A stretch of 64,000 nt of DNA from RGIG250 sp964540025 (GCA_964540025.1 CAZIKQ010000001.1:183921-247920), one strand, 5' to 3'; counted from the stretch's first letter, positions 52,714 through 62,069 are shown. A program made the numbers and translations. Notes: generated from the letters alone by a model not told the origin.

Positions 52714-53052
52714 GTGGATACCAGCAAGCGCGAAACGGAAAAGCCGGTCATAAATAATGCAACGGGAGATTGGGTCCCCAATCCCAATACGAAGATGGTT
52801 GAGTTCACGCCGATTGAAGAACGCATTAAGGCGGAACGGCCGCAGCTGGCCGATGGTATGACCAAACTGCGGGATATTCTGGGGGAGGATATTTATAACA
52901 AACGGGTTGCTTCGCTGGTCAATATCACCCGCAGCGGAGAGACGTTGATGGTTGTCGCCGGCTCCTTTATGGAGCGGTCGATGCTCGAGCGGGATTGTAT
53001 CCCTGCTCTTAAGGAAGCTTTTGGCGTGGCGAAGGTCAGAGTCGTCGTTTAA
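52714..53052 (+). CDS. Small protein with DnaA N-terminal-domain-like fold (tentative)
   Basis: 112 residues starting with GTG at 52714 (AAGGGGTGGG upstream). After a polar N-terminus, the stretch from about 45 on (MTKLRDILGEDIYNKRVASL, then GETLMVVAGSFMERSMLERD, then IPALKEAFGVAKVRVVV) follows the pattern of the DnaA N-terminal domain: helix, buried strand GDTLTL, FxxxWLxxRY helix, LxxALxxxxG and a VxVV strand. This is pattern recognition and not strong. No AAA+ or DNA-binding domain is present. It lies 178 nt before mutA and behind the riboswitch region. If the likeness holds, it could be a partner or antagonist of DnaA-type contacts. Confidence 0.65.
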   Translation: MDTSKRETEKPVINNATGDWVPNPNTKMVEFTPIEERIKAERPQLADGMTKLRDILGEDIYNKRVASLVNITRSGETLMVVAGSFMERSMLERDCIPALKEAFGVAKVRVVV

Positions 53053-53230
53053 TGAGCGGGCTGATTTTTTAGCGCCATTGCCTGAGAAAATGTCACCGGC
53101 ATTTTCCTTTCCCGCTGCAAAAATAAGCGATGGAGATATGAGTTTCACCCTGTCAGTTAAGGCGGCGACCGCTTATTGAATTGAAACGGGGTATATCCTT
53201 GAACCGTTATATTTGTGAGGTTATGATGCC

Positions 53231-54970
53231 ATGGAAAAGACAGCCGATAAAATTTCCGGAGAATACCTGATTTCAAAGGCTGAGATGCCGATTACCGCCG
53301 TTCTTCCACAGGAATTCAACACACAGGTCATCTGGGAGCGGGAGCGGGGGGCCGCTATGATAAATTTCCGCCTGGATCGGGCGACCCGCCATGGACAGGA
53401 TGCTGAGGCTTTGGACACAGATGATGTTCGCCATGGAGGGCTGTCCCTGTCCACTCTTGCCGATCTGCACAGGGCCTTTACCGGCCTGCGTCCGGAGGAT
53501 CATCCGGTGTTTGTATCAACCGGCGCTGAGGGAGCGCCGGTTCTGGGAATGTTTTCCGCCCTCCTTTTTGCCAATGGTCAGGGAGACTCAGCCCTGAGGG
53601 GGACAATTGGGGCTGACCCGCTGGGGGTGCTGGCGGCGGAAGGAACTCTCCCAATGGACATCGAGGCCCTGTACGATGAGCTGGCAGCTACCGTTTTATG
53701 GGCTGATTTACAAATGCCGGAGCTGAGGACAGTCCTGATCGACATGGCCCCTTATCACGCGGCCGGGGCGGCCGCGGCCAGGGAAATAGGCTACGCGGCG
53801 GCAACGGCAGAGGAGTATATATTGGCCCTTGGTAAGCGGGGGGTTCCGGTCGATGTGCTGCTGCGTCACCTGACCGTTTCCTTTGCCGAGGGAATAGACG
53901 CTGATTTGGACAAAGCAAAGATCCTGGCGGCGGCTGACATTATCAGCAGGATTTCCGGCGGGAAAAAGGGCGTACAGTTTATAATTCTGCCCCGGCAAAA
54001 AGCAATGTACCCGGCCTCCCTGGTTCTGGGGACTGTTCAGGAACGGGTGGTCGACGAGTACATCCTCAGCGGCATAAAGGACATTTCCGGAGCCGCCAAT
54101 GTTCCGGAGAGTCTGACAAAATTTGGTCTGGCAAATCTGGAAGCCGTCAGGAAAAAGGGCGGTATGCTGAAACTACTTTCGGAGGGGGTTGTTCAGCAGT
54201 GCGTCGCCGATGATCTGAACGACCGTCTCCATCGGTGGGCAGAACGCCTTGACAATTCCGAAAAGCCGTTGGCGCCTCGTCGCTCTTCGGCTCTTTACGG
54301 GGTGGATACCCAGAGGATCCTCTGGCAGCGGGACCGGGATATCAGCGAGTACCGGGCTGACATTGATGAGACGGTAAAGGCGGCAAGCATTTTTGAGCTG
54401 GAGCGTACAGAGTTAAAAAACCGTGAGCTGTTGACGGCGGTTAAGAAGGCCTATCTTTCCGGCGCTACCATCGGCGATGTGGTCATCGCGCTTCATCAGG
54501 GAGAGGATGATTTCTTTATCGATTCCACTTTGCCGCGGCACAAGGCAGCAGCCGAGTTTTTGAAGCTTCGCCGGTTTGTGGCGGAGTTCGTAAATGATTA
54601 TAAGGAAAAGCCCATGATTTACCTGGCTCGCCTGTCCTCAGAGCTGAGTCCCTGCGAAAAGGCAGTGGAAACAAAACTGATGAAAGTGATGTCTCCGGCG
54701 GGGCTGGCTTTTTCCGGGGAGGAGTTTTTTTCCGCCACGGAGGCAGCGGAACACGCCCTGCGTAGCGGGGCTCAGATCCTCGCTTTTGCCGCTTCTCCGG
54801 AAATGGAGTACGCAATTTCCGAAGCGGCCGAGATAATCAGGAACCAGGGAGCGGATATGTTCATTATGGGCGTGGGCAATATTTACCATTCGGATAATCT
54901 TGACTGCGTGATCAATTCCACATCCTCCTGTTTGGCCCTTCTTCCCTGGGCAGAGCGTGGCGAATACTGA
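53231..54970 (+). CDS. mutA: Methylmalonyl-CoA mutase small (beta) subunit, orphan
   Basis: 579 residues. It is like the non-catalytic subunit of methylmalonyl-CoA mutase: a TIM-barrel part with GTIGADPLGVLAAEGTLP near 125, the IDMAPYHAAGAAAAREIGYA segment near 170, then RHLTVSFAEGIDADLDKAKILA near 210. The C-terminal region is a shortened Rossmann-like domain without the DxHxxG cobalamin motif, as expected for the small subunit. The catalytic mutB is not next to it, which is unusual because mutA and mutB normally are adjacent. In Negativicutes the mutase serves succinate-propionate interconversion. The B12 riboswitch 1.2 kb upstream may bear on its regulation. Terminators follow. Confidence 0.9.
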   Translation: MEKTADKISGEYLISKAEMPITAVLPQEFNTQVIWERERGAAMINFRLDRATRHGQDAEALDTDDVRHGGLSLSTLADLHRAFTGLRPEDHPVFVSTGAEGAPVLGMFSALLFANGQGDSALRGTIGADPLGVLAAEGTLPMDIEALYDELAATVLWADLQMPELRTVLIDMAPYHAAGAAAAREIGYAAATAEEYILALGKRGVPVDVLLRHLTVSFAEGIDADLDKAKILAAADIISRISGGKKGVQFIILPRQKAMYPASLVLGTVQERVVDEYILSGIKDISGAANVPESLTKFGLANLEAVRKKGGMLKLLSEGVVQQCVADDLNDRLHRWAERLDNSEKPLAPRRSSALYGVDTQRILWQRDRDISEYRADIDETVKAASIFELERTELKNRELLTAVKKAYLSGATIGDVVIALHQGEDDFFIDSTLPRHKAAAEFLKLRRFVAEFVNDYKEKPMIYLARLSSELSPCEKAVETKLMKVMSPAGLAFSGEEFFSATEAAEHALRSGAQILAFAASPEMEYAISEAAEIIRNQGADMFIMGVGNIYHSDNLDCVINSTSSCLALLPWAERGEY

Positions 54971-55003
54971 ACCGGCGGAGCTGGTTACTGGAAAATTTGT
55001 AAT

Positions 55004-55046
55004 GGGCAGCTCGAGGAAATTCCAGCGGAATTTCCTCGAGCTGCCC
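55004..55046 (+). terminator. Long hairpin after mutA
   Basis: A 20-bp perfect stem (GGGCAGCTCGAGGAAATTCC and complement) with an AGC loop. Confidence 0.8.
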
Positions 55047-55073
55047 TGTTGTAATATTTGCCCGGGGAAGATC

Positions 55074-55124
55074 AAAAGCTCAAAATTTGAACCAGCTATT
55101 AGTTGGTGGTTTTGAGCTTTTTTA
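55074..55124 (+). terminator. Second terminator after mutA
   Basis: AAAAGCTCAAAA pairs with TTTTGAGCTTTT, followed by a T-rich tail. Confidence 0.75.
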
Positions 55125-55182
55125 TTTTGCAGTAGCCCATCAAAATAATTTTATGGATGATAAATTATTTTATATTACAGTA

Positions 55183-55211
55183 TTGACAATTATTGAACTA
55201 TATCTTATTAT
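55183..55211 (+). promoter_or_regulatory. Promoter of cbiK and the uptake locus
   Basis: TTGACA, 17 nt, TATTAT in a very AT-rich 190-nt stretch. Surrounding AT-rich inverted motifs (ACAATTATTG, CTTATTATTG) could hold a Fur-like site, but no clear 19-bp Fur box is present. Confidence 0.6.
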
Positions 55212-55314
55212 TGTGCCATAGTTATTTTCGTGTATAATCATAAATAATTAAAATTGATTGTACGTTTTTAGTCAAAGTTTTTAATGAATTTTGGAGCAAA
55301 GGAGCGATTTTCGG

Positions 55315-56310
55315 ATGAGAGGTTTGAAAAAGGCGATGGCAATTACTTTAGCATCTATGGCGATTGGAGGTTTTGGCGCAATGGCTCAGGCGGCAGGCTA
55401 TGAACTTAATGCTGAGGTAAAGACGGCCACTCCCGCCTTGAAGCAGGCGGCGCAGATCGGCGTCTTGAAGTATACCAATCCTGACAGCGCAATGCAGGCT
55501 AAGGCGGACAAGGACGCGATCATCGTCATGAGCTTTGGCACTACTTATAAGGAAACCCGTGAGAAGACAATCAATGCCACGATTGAGGCAATCAAGGCGG
55601 CCAATCCTGGCAAGAAGGTCGTTACCGCTTTCACTTCCCACATTATCATCGATCGGATAGCGGCCAATGAAGGCATTAAGTATCCCACGCCGGAAGAGGC
55701 CTGTCAGCAGCTGGCGGATGAGGGCTACACCCGGGTGGCCATGTGTTCTCTCGACACCTTTCCGGGCATGGAATACGCCTATAAGGTAGCTGTTTTCAAT
55801 CAGTACAAGAGCCTCTTCAAGAAAGCGTCTATGGCCACGCCCCTCATGTATTGGATGGGTCAGGAGGAGCAGACCGACGAGGTGGCTGAGTTTGCTCAGG
55901 CAGTCAGGACTCAGCTTCCGGCCCTTGGCAAAAATGACGCCGTTCTTCTGCTGGCTCACGGCACAGTGCATCCGGCTAACGCGTACTATTCCGTACTCCA
56001 GTACCGCCTCGATGATTTGAAGGCAGGCAACGTGTTTGTCTACACCGTTGAAGGCTGGCCAAACCTGGAGACCGTTATTGAGATCCTTAAGGAGAAGAAG
56101 GTTAAGAACGTAACCCTCCAGCCCATGATGATGGTTGCCGGGGATCATGCTACTAATGATATGGCCGGTGACGAAGAGGATTCCCACAAGACAATTCTCG
56201 AGAAGGCGGGCTTCAAGGTCAGCACTTACATCCACGGACTGGGCGAAAACGAGGCGGTTCGTAACCTTTATGTAAAGCACGCGGCCGAAGCGGTGGAAGC
56301 GCTTAAATGA
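55315..56310 (+). CDS. cbiK: Exported sirohydrochlorin cobaltochelatase CbiK
   Basis: 331 residues from the ATG at 55315 (AAGGAG upstream). A cleavable signal peptide (residues 1-26, ending AMAQA) places it in the periplasm. The remainder is a CbiK chelatase: VMSFGTTYKETREKTINA near 70, AHGTVHPANAYYSV near 215 with the metal-binding histidine, and PMMMVAGDHATNDMAGDEED near 272 with the second histidine. Cytoplasmic CbiK inserts cobalt into sirohydrochlorin; the periplasmic form (known in Desulfovibrio as CbiKp) has been linked to heme or metal handling. Here it heads a TonB-dependent uptake locus, so it may act on an incoming tetrapyrrole or bind metal. Confidence 0.93.
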   Translation: MRGLKKAMAITLASMAIGGFGAMAQAAGYELNAEVKTATPALKQAAQIGVLKYTNPDSAMQAKADKDAIIVMSFGTTYKETREKTINATIEAIKAANPGKKVVTAFTSHIIIDRIAANEGIKYPTPEEACQQLADEGYTRVAMCSLDTFPGMEYAYKVAVFNQYKSLFKKASMATPLMYWMGQEEQTDEVAEFAQAVRTQLPALGKNDAVLLLAHGTVHPANAYYSVLQYRLDDLKAGNVFVYTVEGWPNLETVIEILKEKKVKNVTLQPMMMVAGDHATNDMAGDEEDSHKTILEKAGFKVSTYIHGLGENEAVRNLYVKHAAEAVEALK

Positions 56311-56323
56311 CACGGAAAATATC

Positions 56324-56364
56324 AGGCTGAAGAAGGGCTTAAATGCCCTTCTTCAGCCTGCTTT
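56324..56364 (+). terminator. Terminator between cbiK and the receptor gene
   Basis: A 15-bp perfect stem (AGGCTGAAGAAGGGC and complement) with a 6-nt loop, then a T-rich tail. It may allow partial read-through into the receptor gene. Confidence 0.8.
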
Positions 56365-56401
56365 TACATTACAAATTATCAAGTCAGGAGATGTAGTTAT
56401 C

Positions 56402-58648
56402 GTGCGAAAAAAGTTGTTGACGTTTGCCGTGCTGGGGGCGCTGGCCGGCGCGAGCCTGAACGGGAACGCCTACGCGGAGGAGGCCGCTAAGGCGGCCGAG
56501 GGCGCTCCGGCAGGAGCCCCGGCGGCTTCAGCAGAAGCTGCGGATACGGCGCTCACCCCCCCCGATAAATCGGTAGCTTCAGCGGGAGCCGCGTCGGGGT
56601 ACGAGTTCCCGAAGTTTAACCTGGCGGAGGTAGTGGTGGAGGGACGCCGCTATATAGCGGGCGAATATATGCTGGCCACCAATAACCTGGGCATTCTCGG
56701 CCAGGTGGACGCAATGAACTCCCCGGTGAGCGTCAACTCCATCTCTGAAAAGGCGGTGGATAATTTCATGTCGTCCACCGAGGGTCTGAGCAAGATGTTG
56801 ACGCTCGTACCCTCGGTACAGAAGACAAATGACGCCGCCGTGGATACCGTCAGGATCAGGGGCTTTGGGGACGACGGCCGGGGCTTTACGGTGAACGGTA
56901 TCCCGGGAATGCAGGCGATGACGCGCCAGTCCACGATTTACATCGACTCCGTCGACGTAATCGAGGGGCCGACGACGGGCATAACAGGCTCATCCTATCA
57001 CAGCACGGACGGCGGCACGATAAACATCAACAGCAAGAAGGCGACGGACATGCCAGTTCGCCGCTTCGGGGTGAAGTACCACTCGGATGCGGCCCACGAG
57101 GAATTTCTGGACATCGGCCAGCGGTCCGGCAAGGATAACCGCTACGGGCTGCGGATTACCGCCAGCAACACGGGCGGGGAGCGTTCCATCGACAACTGGA
57201 CCTTAAAGCAGGAAAGCGTTTACGTGAATTTCGACCAGAAGAGCGACCGGAGCAAGACGAACTTCATGGTGGGCTATACGCATACCGACAGCAAGGGGCG
57301 TCCCTACGGATTGTCAGTGCCGTCCTCCTATGCCGGCAACGCTCTTCCCGACGCGCCCAACGGCGAGATCAATTTTAACCCTGTCTGGCGGCGGGATAAG
57401 AACAATAACTTTGTCATGACCCTGAACCACGAGCAGAAGCTGGGCAAGCATCTGAACGCTTTTTTGAACGCGGGTCATTTTAAGCAGGACTGGTATTACT
57501 ATACGGGCTTTAGCAAATACCTGCTAAATCCGGCGGGGGATTATAAAGCCACATCCGATAACTACTCTTTACTTGAAAAGCGGGATTACGCGCAAATCGG
57601 CCTGCGCGGGGACTTCAAGACCGGCGACTTCAAGCATGATTACGTCTTTGGCGTCGACCGCCAGTGGCGCTATTACGGCGGGCCCGCCAGCACAACGGAA
57701 TCCGGGTGGGCGAGCAACATTTACCACCCCAATGCGGACAGCTTTGCGCCGCCGGGCTTCGGGCAGGCGGACGCTCATTATACCAGCCGTTCCCGCGCCA
57801 GCGGCTGGTCGCTGATGGACACGATTACCTCGGGAAACGAAAAGCTGACGCTTCTTCTGGGGGTAAATGGAAAATCTATAAAACGGGACGCCTACAACCA
57901 GGACGGGTCCCATAGACAGAAAAACGGCGATTATTACGACGTTTCGCCGTCCTTCGGCATCAATTACGCCTTCGATCCGCGCTTTGCGGTTTACGCCAAC
58001 CATACGGAGCAATTCGTCGAGGGAACCGTTGTAACTGATTCCAGATACAAGAACCGCGGGGAAGCGCTGGACCCGTTTAAGACGAAGCAAAACGAAATCG
58101 GCGTGAAGGTGAAGACCGGCGATTTCCTGCATAAGCTGAGCTGGTTCGACATCACGAAGGCGAGCGGCTCGGATAAGTATGTCAACGGCGATTTGTACCG
58201 CGTGGCCGACGGGGAACAGCGCCACCGGGGCCTGGAGTACACCGCCACGGGGTCTATCGCCAAAAAGTGGAACGTTATCGGCGGCTTCATGTACCTTAAT
58301 TCGAACCGCAAGACCAGCAGCGCGGCCACGAACGGCAAGCGGCCCAATGGCGTGCCGGACTGGAGCGCCACGCTGGGCCTGGAGTATAAGGCGAACGACG
58401 ACTTCTCCGGGCTGATGCGGGCGAACTACGTCGGCACATCTTACGAGCGAAATGAGAAATATAAAGTCCCGGCCTATTTCACCATGGATCTGGGGGTAAA
58501 GTACAAGACGAAGGTCAGCGGGGCGCCGCTTACGCTGAACGCCATGTGCTACAACCTATTCAACGAACATTACTGGAGCGCTTCGGATAATTATATCCAT
58601 CTCGGCGGGCCCAAGACGTTCATGCTGTCGGCCGCCATTGACTTTTAA
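56402..58648 (+). CDS. TonB-dependent outer-membrane receptor
   Basis: 748 residues starting with GTG at 56402. A signal peptide (about 1-25, ending AYA) is followed by an Ala/Pro-rich linker. The plug domain runs from about 75 to 225 (NSPVSVNSISEKAV, DTVRIRGFGDDGRGFTVNGIPG, IDSVDVIEGPTT). A 22-strand barrel follows and ends with the aromatic signature AAIDF. The TonB box is probably in FNLAEVVVEG near 72-81. The barrel resembles siderophore/FecA-FhuA-type receptors. The substrate could be a siderophore, heme or corrinoid. GC content rises sharply here compared with cbiK. Confidence 0.94.
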   Translation: MRKKLLTFAVLGALAGASLNGNAYAEEAAKAAEGAPAGAPAASAEAADTALTPPDKSVASAGAASGYEFPKFNLAEVVVEGRRYIAGEYMLATNNLGILGQVDAMNSPVSVNSISEKAVDNFMSSTEGLSKMLTLVPSVQKTNDAAVDTVRIRGFGDDGRGFTVNGIPGMQAMTRQSTIYIDSVDVIEGPTTGITGSSYHSTDGGTININSKKATDMPVRRFGVKYHSDAAHEEFLDIGQRSGKDNRYGLRITASNTGGERSIDNWTLKQESVYVNFDQKSDRSKTNFMVGYTHTDSKGRPYGLSVPSSYAGNALPDAPNGEINFNPVWRRDKNNNFVMTLNHEQKLGKHLNAFLNAGHFKQDWYYYTGFSKYLLNPAGDYKATSDNYSLLEKRDYAQIGLRGDFKTGDFKHDYVFGVDRQWRYYGGPASTTESGWASNIYHPNADSFAPPGFGQADAHYTSRSRASGWSLMDTITSGNEKLTLLLGVNGKSIKRDAYNQDGSHRQKNGDYYDVSPSFGINYAFDPRFAVYANHTEQFVEGTVVTDSRYKNRGEALDPFKTKQNEIGVKVKTGDFLHKLSWFDITKASGSDKYVNGDLYRVADGEQRHRGLEYTATGSIAKKWNVIGGFMYLNSNRKTSSAATNGKRPNGVPDWSATLGLEYKANDDFSGLMRANYVGTSYERNEKYKVPAYFTMDLGVKYKTKVSGAPLTLNAMCYNLFNEHYWSASDNYIHLGGPKTFMLSAAIDF

Positions 58649-58682
58649 GCTGTCCGGGGGCAAGATTATCGAAAATTATTGA

Positions 58683-58722
58683 CCAATAAATATGCCGGCT
58701 ACAAGGTCGGCATATTTATTGG
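58683..58722. terminator. Bidirectional hairpin after the receptor gene
   Basis: CCAATAAATATGCCG pairs perfectly (15 bp) with CGGCATATTTATTGG; it sits 20 nt before the CGGC-protein start. Confidence 0.75.
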
Positions 58723-58742
58723 CGTTACGGAGGCTGTTTGGG

Positions 58743-59096
58743 ATGAAACGGATCGCAATTCTCCGCTGTATGCGGTCGAACGAGAATTGTGCCGGGGCGG
58801 CGTGTCTCAGGGCCTTTAACCAGAAGCGGGGCTTTTTCGCCCGCTACGGGGGAGAGGAAACGGAGCTGGTGGCCTTCTGGAGCTGCAACGGCTGCGAGGG
58901 ACTGGCGTTTTCGGACGAGGCGGGCCTGCGGGAAAAAATCGGCCGGATCGAAAGGATCGGCACGGACGTGGTGCATATCGGGATATGCTGTTCGACGCGG
59001 TCGCCGTCGCCGGGGAAGCTGTGCGACAGGATCGCGGCCATCGCCGCCGAGCTGAAGCGGCGCAATATCGAGCTGGTCTTCGGCACCCACGGCTGA
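58743..59096 (+). CDS. CGGC-domain small cysteine-rich protein
   Basis: 117 residues from the ATG at 58743. A strand with a cysteine (IAILRCMRS) is followed by NCAGAACLRAF, WSCNGCEGLAF and a second pair at ICCSTRSPSP, a pattern matching CGGC-domain proteins (here CNGC) that are thought to bind metal or an iron-sulfur cluster. It is cytoplasmic, with no signal. It lies directly between the outer-membrane receptor and the binding-protein gene, so a role in the handling or release of the imported metal is plausible inference; the biochemical function is unknown. Confidence 0.85.
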   Translation: MKRIAILRCMRSNENCAGAACLRAFNQKRGFFARYGGEETELVAFWSCNGCEGLAFSDEAGLREKIGRIERIGTDVVHIGICCSTRSPSPGKLCDRIAAIAAELKRRNIELVFGTHG

Positions 59097-59117
59097 GGAA
59101 AAGCGGCGGAGGGAAGA

Positions 59118-60155
59118 ATGAGCGGGTTCAGGTTGTGGCTGATCGCCGTTACCGTATTGTCGGGGGTCCTCTATGGGTTCCGCCCGGACGGGAAGGACTG
59201 GGCGGCGCAGACGAGAGCCGAGCCGGGGGAGGCGGAATACGCGCCGCGGCTGGTGAAAAACGTAAAGGTGCGCAACTATAACGTTGTCGGGGAAAACAAC
59301 GTTCTGTACGACCGGGCGCCCCGGCGCGCGATCGCGGTGGGCGAGAATATTAACGAGACGCTGGTGGCGCTGGGGGCGGGAGACAGGATAATCTGCTCCG
59401 TCCGCTACGGCAATCCGCTCTACCGGCCTGAGCCGGAGAATGCGGAGGGCTACGCCAGGCTGGACTTTCAGGACGGGTTCCGGCTGAACGTGGAGACGGC
59501 GCTTTTCCTCTCGCCGGATTTCATCGTGTCGGGGCAGTCGCTCTTTACCGAAAAAAGAATGCGGGACACGGACTTCTGGCAGCGGCGGGGGGTGAATACC
59601 TTTTTCCCGCTGAACGCCAATTCCCCTTACGACCGGGAGCACCGGGAGAGCTTGGAGAACGAATTCGCGTTTATCCTCGGCCTGGGGCGCATTTTTGACG
59701 AGGAGGAAAAGGCGGAGCGGTTCGTAAGGGAGACGCGGGCACTAATCGAAAGAGTCCGCGCCGCCACGAAGAACCGGCGGCCGCCCAAGGCGATGATCGT
59801 CGAGGGGCTGGGGCGGAATCTGGTGGCCTACGATAGCTCGAAGCTGGTTGGCGACATTTGCGTAAGGCTGGGGGCGCAGGTGCCCGAAAGCCCCGTCGCC
59901 GCCATTGGGCTGGAGTATCTGCTGGAGGAGAACCCCGACGTCCTCTTCGTGGTGAAGAGCGGCGGCGATGCGGAGGCGGCGGCGCGGGCCGTGGCGGGTA
60001 TGCCGGCGCTCTCGAGCCTGAAATGCGTCCGGGAGGGGCGGGTCTACGGAATAATGCTGAATTATACCTATAACAGCGCCATCAAGACGAAGGCGGGGGT
60101 CCGGCTCATCGCAAGGGGGCTTTACCCCGACCTGCGGCTCGATGAGGCGCAATAG
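59118..60155 (+). CDS. Periplasmic metal-chelate binding protein (BtuF/FepB type)
   Basis: 345 residues. An N-terminal hydrophobic segment (about 4-20) may be an uncleaved anchor or signal; no clear lipobox is present. The class III binding-protein fold is clear from RAIAVGENINETLVALGAGDRII near 70, NVETALFLSPDFIVSG near 125 and the second lobe starting near 195. GLEYLLEENPDVLFVV near 260 and VREGRVYGI are family-typical. It delivers a chelate to the ABC permease encoded next. The long helix joining the lobes is as in BtuF/FecB. Confidence 0.9.
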   Translation: MSGFRLWLIAVTVLSGVLYGFRPDGKDWAAQTRAEPGEAEYAPRLVKNVKVRNYNVVGENNVLYDRAPRRAIAVGENINETLVALGAGDRIICSVRYGNPLYRPEPENAEGYARLDFQDGFRLNVETALFLSPDFIVSGQSLFTEKRMRDTDFWQRRGVNTFFPLNANSPYDREHRESLENEFAFILGLGRIFDEEEKAERFVRETRALIERVRAATKNRRPPKAMIVEGLGRNLVAYDSSKLVGDICVRLGAQVPESPVAAIGLEYLLEENPDVLFVVKSGGDAEAAARAVAGMPALSSLKCVREGRVYGIMLNYTYNSAIKTKAGVRLIARGLYPDLRLDEAQ

Positions 60156-60176
60156 GCTGGTAAAGAAAGATTTAAG

Positions 60177-61232
60177 ATGAAAATTTATTGGCAAAACGCG
60201 AGCTTTCTATTGCTCTGCGCCGCTTTGACGGGGATTCTGGCGGCGGCCATGGGCTGGGGGCTGAGTATCGGGACGGTGGATCTGCCCCTTACGGAGATTT
60301 ACGGCGCTATCGTCCGGCAGCTGCGGAGCGATCTGCCCATCGAGGCCATCGGGCAGGGGGCGGTTCACGATATAGTCTGGCTGCTACGCCTGCCGCGGCT
60401 GGCGCTGGCCGCGGTGACGGGCTGCGGGCTGGCAGTCTGCGGCGTGGTGATGCAGGCTATTGTAAAGAACCCGCTGGCGGATCCGTACATATTGGGGGTG
60501 TCCTCCGGCGCTTCGCTGGGGGCTACGGTCGCCATCCTCTTTGGCATCGGGGCGTCGCTGGGGGAAAACTTCGTGGGAGTGGCGGCGTTCAGCGGCGCGT
60601 TCGGCATTTCGCTGGGGGTCGTCTTCATCTCCAACGTAGGCGGGCGGTCCAACTCCATCAAGCTCCTGTTGTCGGGGATGGCGCTGTCGGCGGTGTGCGG
60701 CGCGTTTTCAAGCTTTATCGTCTACTTCGCCAACGACCGGGAGGGTATGCAGACGGTGGCTTACTGGCTGATGGGGAGCTTCGCGGGGGCCCGCTGGTCG
60801 AGTATCGGGGCGATCGCGCCGATCGTGCTGCTGGCGACGGTCTTTTTCTGGAGTCAGAGCCGGGTGCTGAACCTGATGCTGCTGGGGGACGAGACGGCGG
60901 TCACGCTGGGAAAGGGCCTGCACGCTTACCGGCAGACGTACTTGCTGATAAGCTCGCTGATCGTGGGCTTCGCAGTCTATGCGGCGGGGATGATCGGCTT
61001 TATCGGGCTCATCGTCCCCCACGTGGTGCGTATGCTGGTCGGGACGGATCACAGCCGCCTGATCCCCGTGTCGGCGCTGACGGGGGCGATTTTCCTCGTG
61101 CTGGCCGACGGGCTGTGCCGCGTGATAATCCCGCGGGCGGAGCTGCCGATCGGCATTTTGATTTCGCTTATCGGCGCGCCGTGCTTCGTTTACCTCATGG
61201 TCAGGCGCGCCTATGGCTTTGGGGGAAATTGA
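60177..61232 (+). CDS. FecCD-type ABC permease
   Basis: 351 residues with about ten membrane helices, as in BtuC and FecCD. PRLALAAVTGCGLAVCGVVMQAIVKNPLADPYILGVSSGASLGA near 75-115 is the classical FecCD signature. GLIVPHVVRMLVGTDHSRLIPVSAL near 280 is the loop that docks the ATPase. It forms the membrane channel of a chelate importer and is followed by the ATPase 1 nt later. Confidence 0.95.
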   Translation: MKIYWQNASFLLLCAALTGILAAAMGWGLSIGTVDLPLTEIYGAIVRQLRSDLPIEAIGQGAVHDIVWLLRLPRLALAAVTGCGLAVCGVVMQAIVKNPLADPYILGVSSGASLGATVAILFGIGASLGENFVGVAAFSGAFGISLGVVFISNVGGRSNSIKLLLSGMALSAVCGAFSSFIVYFANDREGMQTVAYWLMGSFAGARWSSIGAIAPIVLLATVFFWSQSRVLNLMLLGDETAVTLGKGLHAYRQTYLLISSLIVGFAVYAAGMIGFIGLIVPHVVRMLVGTDHSRLIPVSALTGAIFLVLADGLCRVIIPRAELPIGILISLIGAPCFVYLMVRRAYGFGGN

Positions 61233-61233
61233 G

Positions 61234-62010
61234 ATGGAAATTTTAGCCGAGGCCGTGAAAATGTTTATCGGTAAAAAGCAAATTTTGCGCGGCATCGATC
61301 TTCACCTTCACGACAGGGAGTTTCTTGGAATCATCGGGCCGAACGGCAGCGGCAAGAGCTCTTTCTTAAAGTGCGTCTACCGGGTGCAAAAGCCGAGCGG
61401 CGGCAGAATCCTGCTGGATGGCCGGCCGCTGGACGAGCTTTCCTATCGGGAATCGGCGCTGCGGCTGGCGGTGGTGGCGCAGCACAATTTTTACAGCTTT
61501 GACTTCAGCGTGCTGGACGTGGTGATGATGGGGCGGTCGCCGCATAAGAGCGTCCTGGAGCGGGACAATCCCCGGGACTACGAGATCGCGCGAAGGGCGC
61601 TGGCCACCGTGGGCATGGGGAATTTTGAAAATCGGAGCTTCTCCACGCTGTCGGGGGGCGAGCAGCAGCGGGTCATCCTGGCCCGGGCCCTGACGCAGGA
61701 GACGGAGTGCCTGGTGCTGGACGAGCCGACGAACCATCTCGATATAAAGTACCAGCTCCAGCTCATGGACGTGGTGAAGAGCCTGGGCATAACCGTCGTC
61801 GCCGCCGTCCATGACTTGAATATCGCCGCGCTGTACTGTGACCGGCTCGTGGCGATTAAGGACGGGAAGGTGGCGGGGGTCGGCGCGCCCCGCGAGCTTT
61901 TGACGGAGCGGTTCGTCTACGAGCTGTACGAGGTCAGGAGCCGCATACAGACAGACGAAACGACGGGGCGCATAAACATCGTTTTCCTGCCGCAGTATAA
62001 AACGGCATGA
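61234..62010 (+). CDS. ABC transporter ATPase (FecE/BtuD type)
   Basis: 258 residues from the ATG at 61234 (start one base after the permease stop). Walker A GPNGSGKSS near 38, the Q-loop at VVAQHNFYSF, signature LSGGEQQR near 140, Walker B VLDEPTNHLD near 160 and the H-loop at AAVHDLN near 195 are all intact. It powers the importer formed with the FecCD-type permease. The 60-nt gap that follows holds a fresh ribosome site for exbB. Confidence 0.95.
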   Translation: MEILAEAVKMFIGKKQILRGIDLHLHDREFLGIIGPNGSGKSSFLKCVYRVQKPSGGRILLDGRPLDELSYRESALRLAVVAQHNFYSFDFSVLDVVMMGRSPHKSVLERDNPRDYEIARRALATVGMGNFENRSFSTLSGGEQQRVILARALTQETECLVLDEPTNHLDIKYQLQLMDVVKSLGITVVAAVHDLNIAALYCDRLVAIKDGKVAGVGAPRELLTERFVYELYEVRSRIQTDETTGRINIVFLPQYKTA

Positions 62011-62069
62011 CGGGGGCGAAGGGACATTCCCCGCCCGTAACCTTTATTATTTACCGGGAGGCAGATCGT

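Noticed and set aside
60188..61246. 352-codon frame rich in Gly, Arg and Asp overlapping the FecCD permease
   Set aside because: This is a GC-rich shadow in another frame of the permease; no domain is recognisable.
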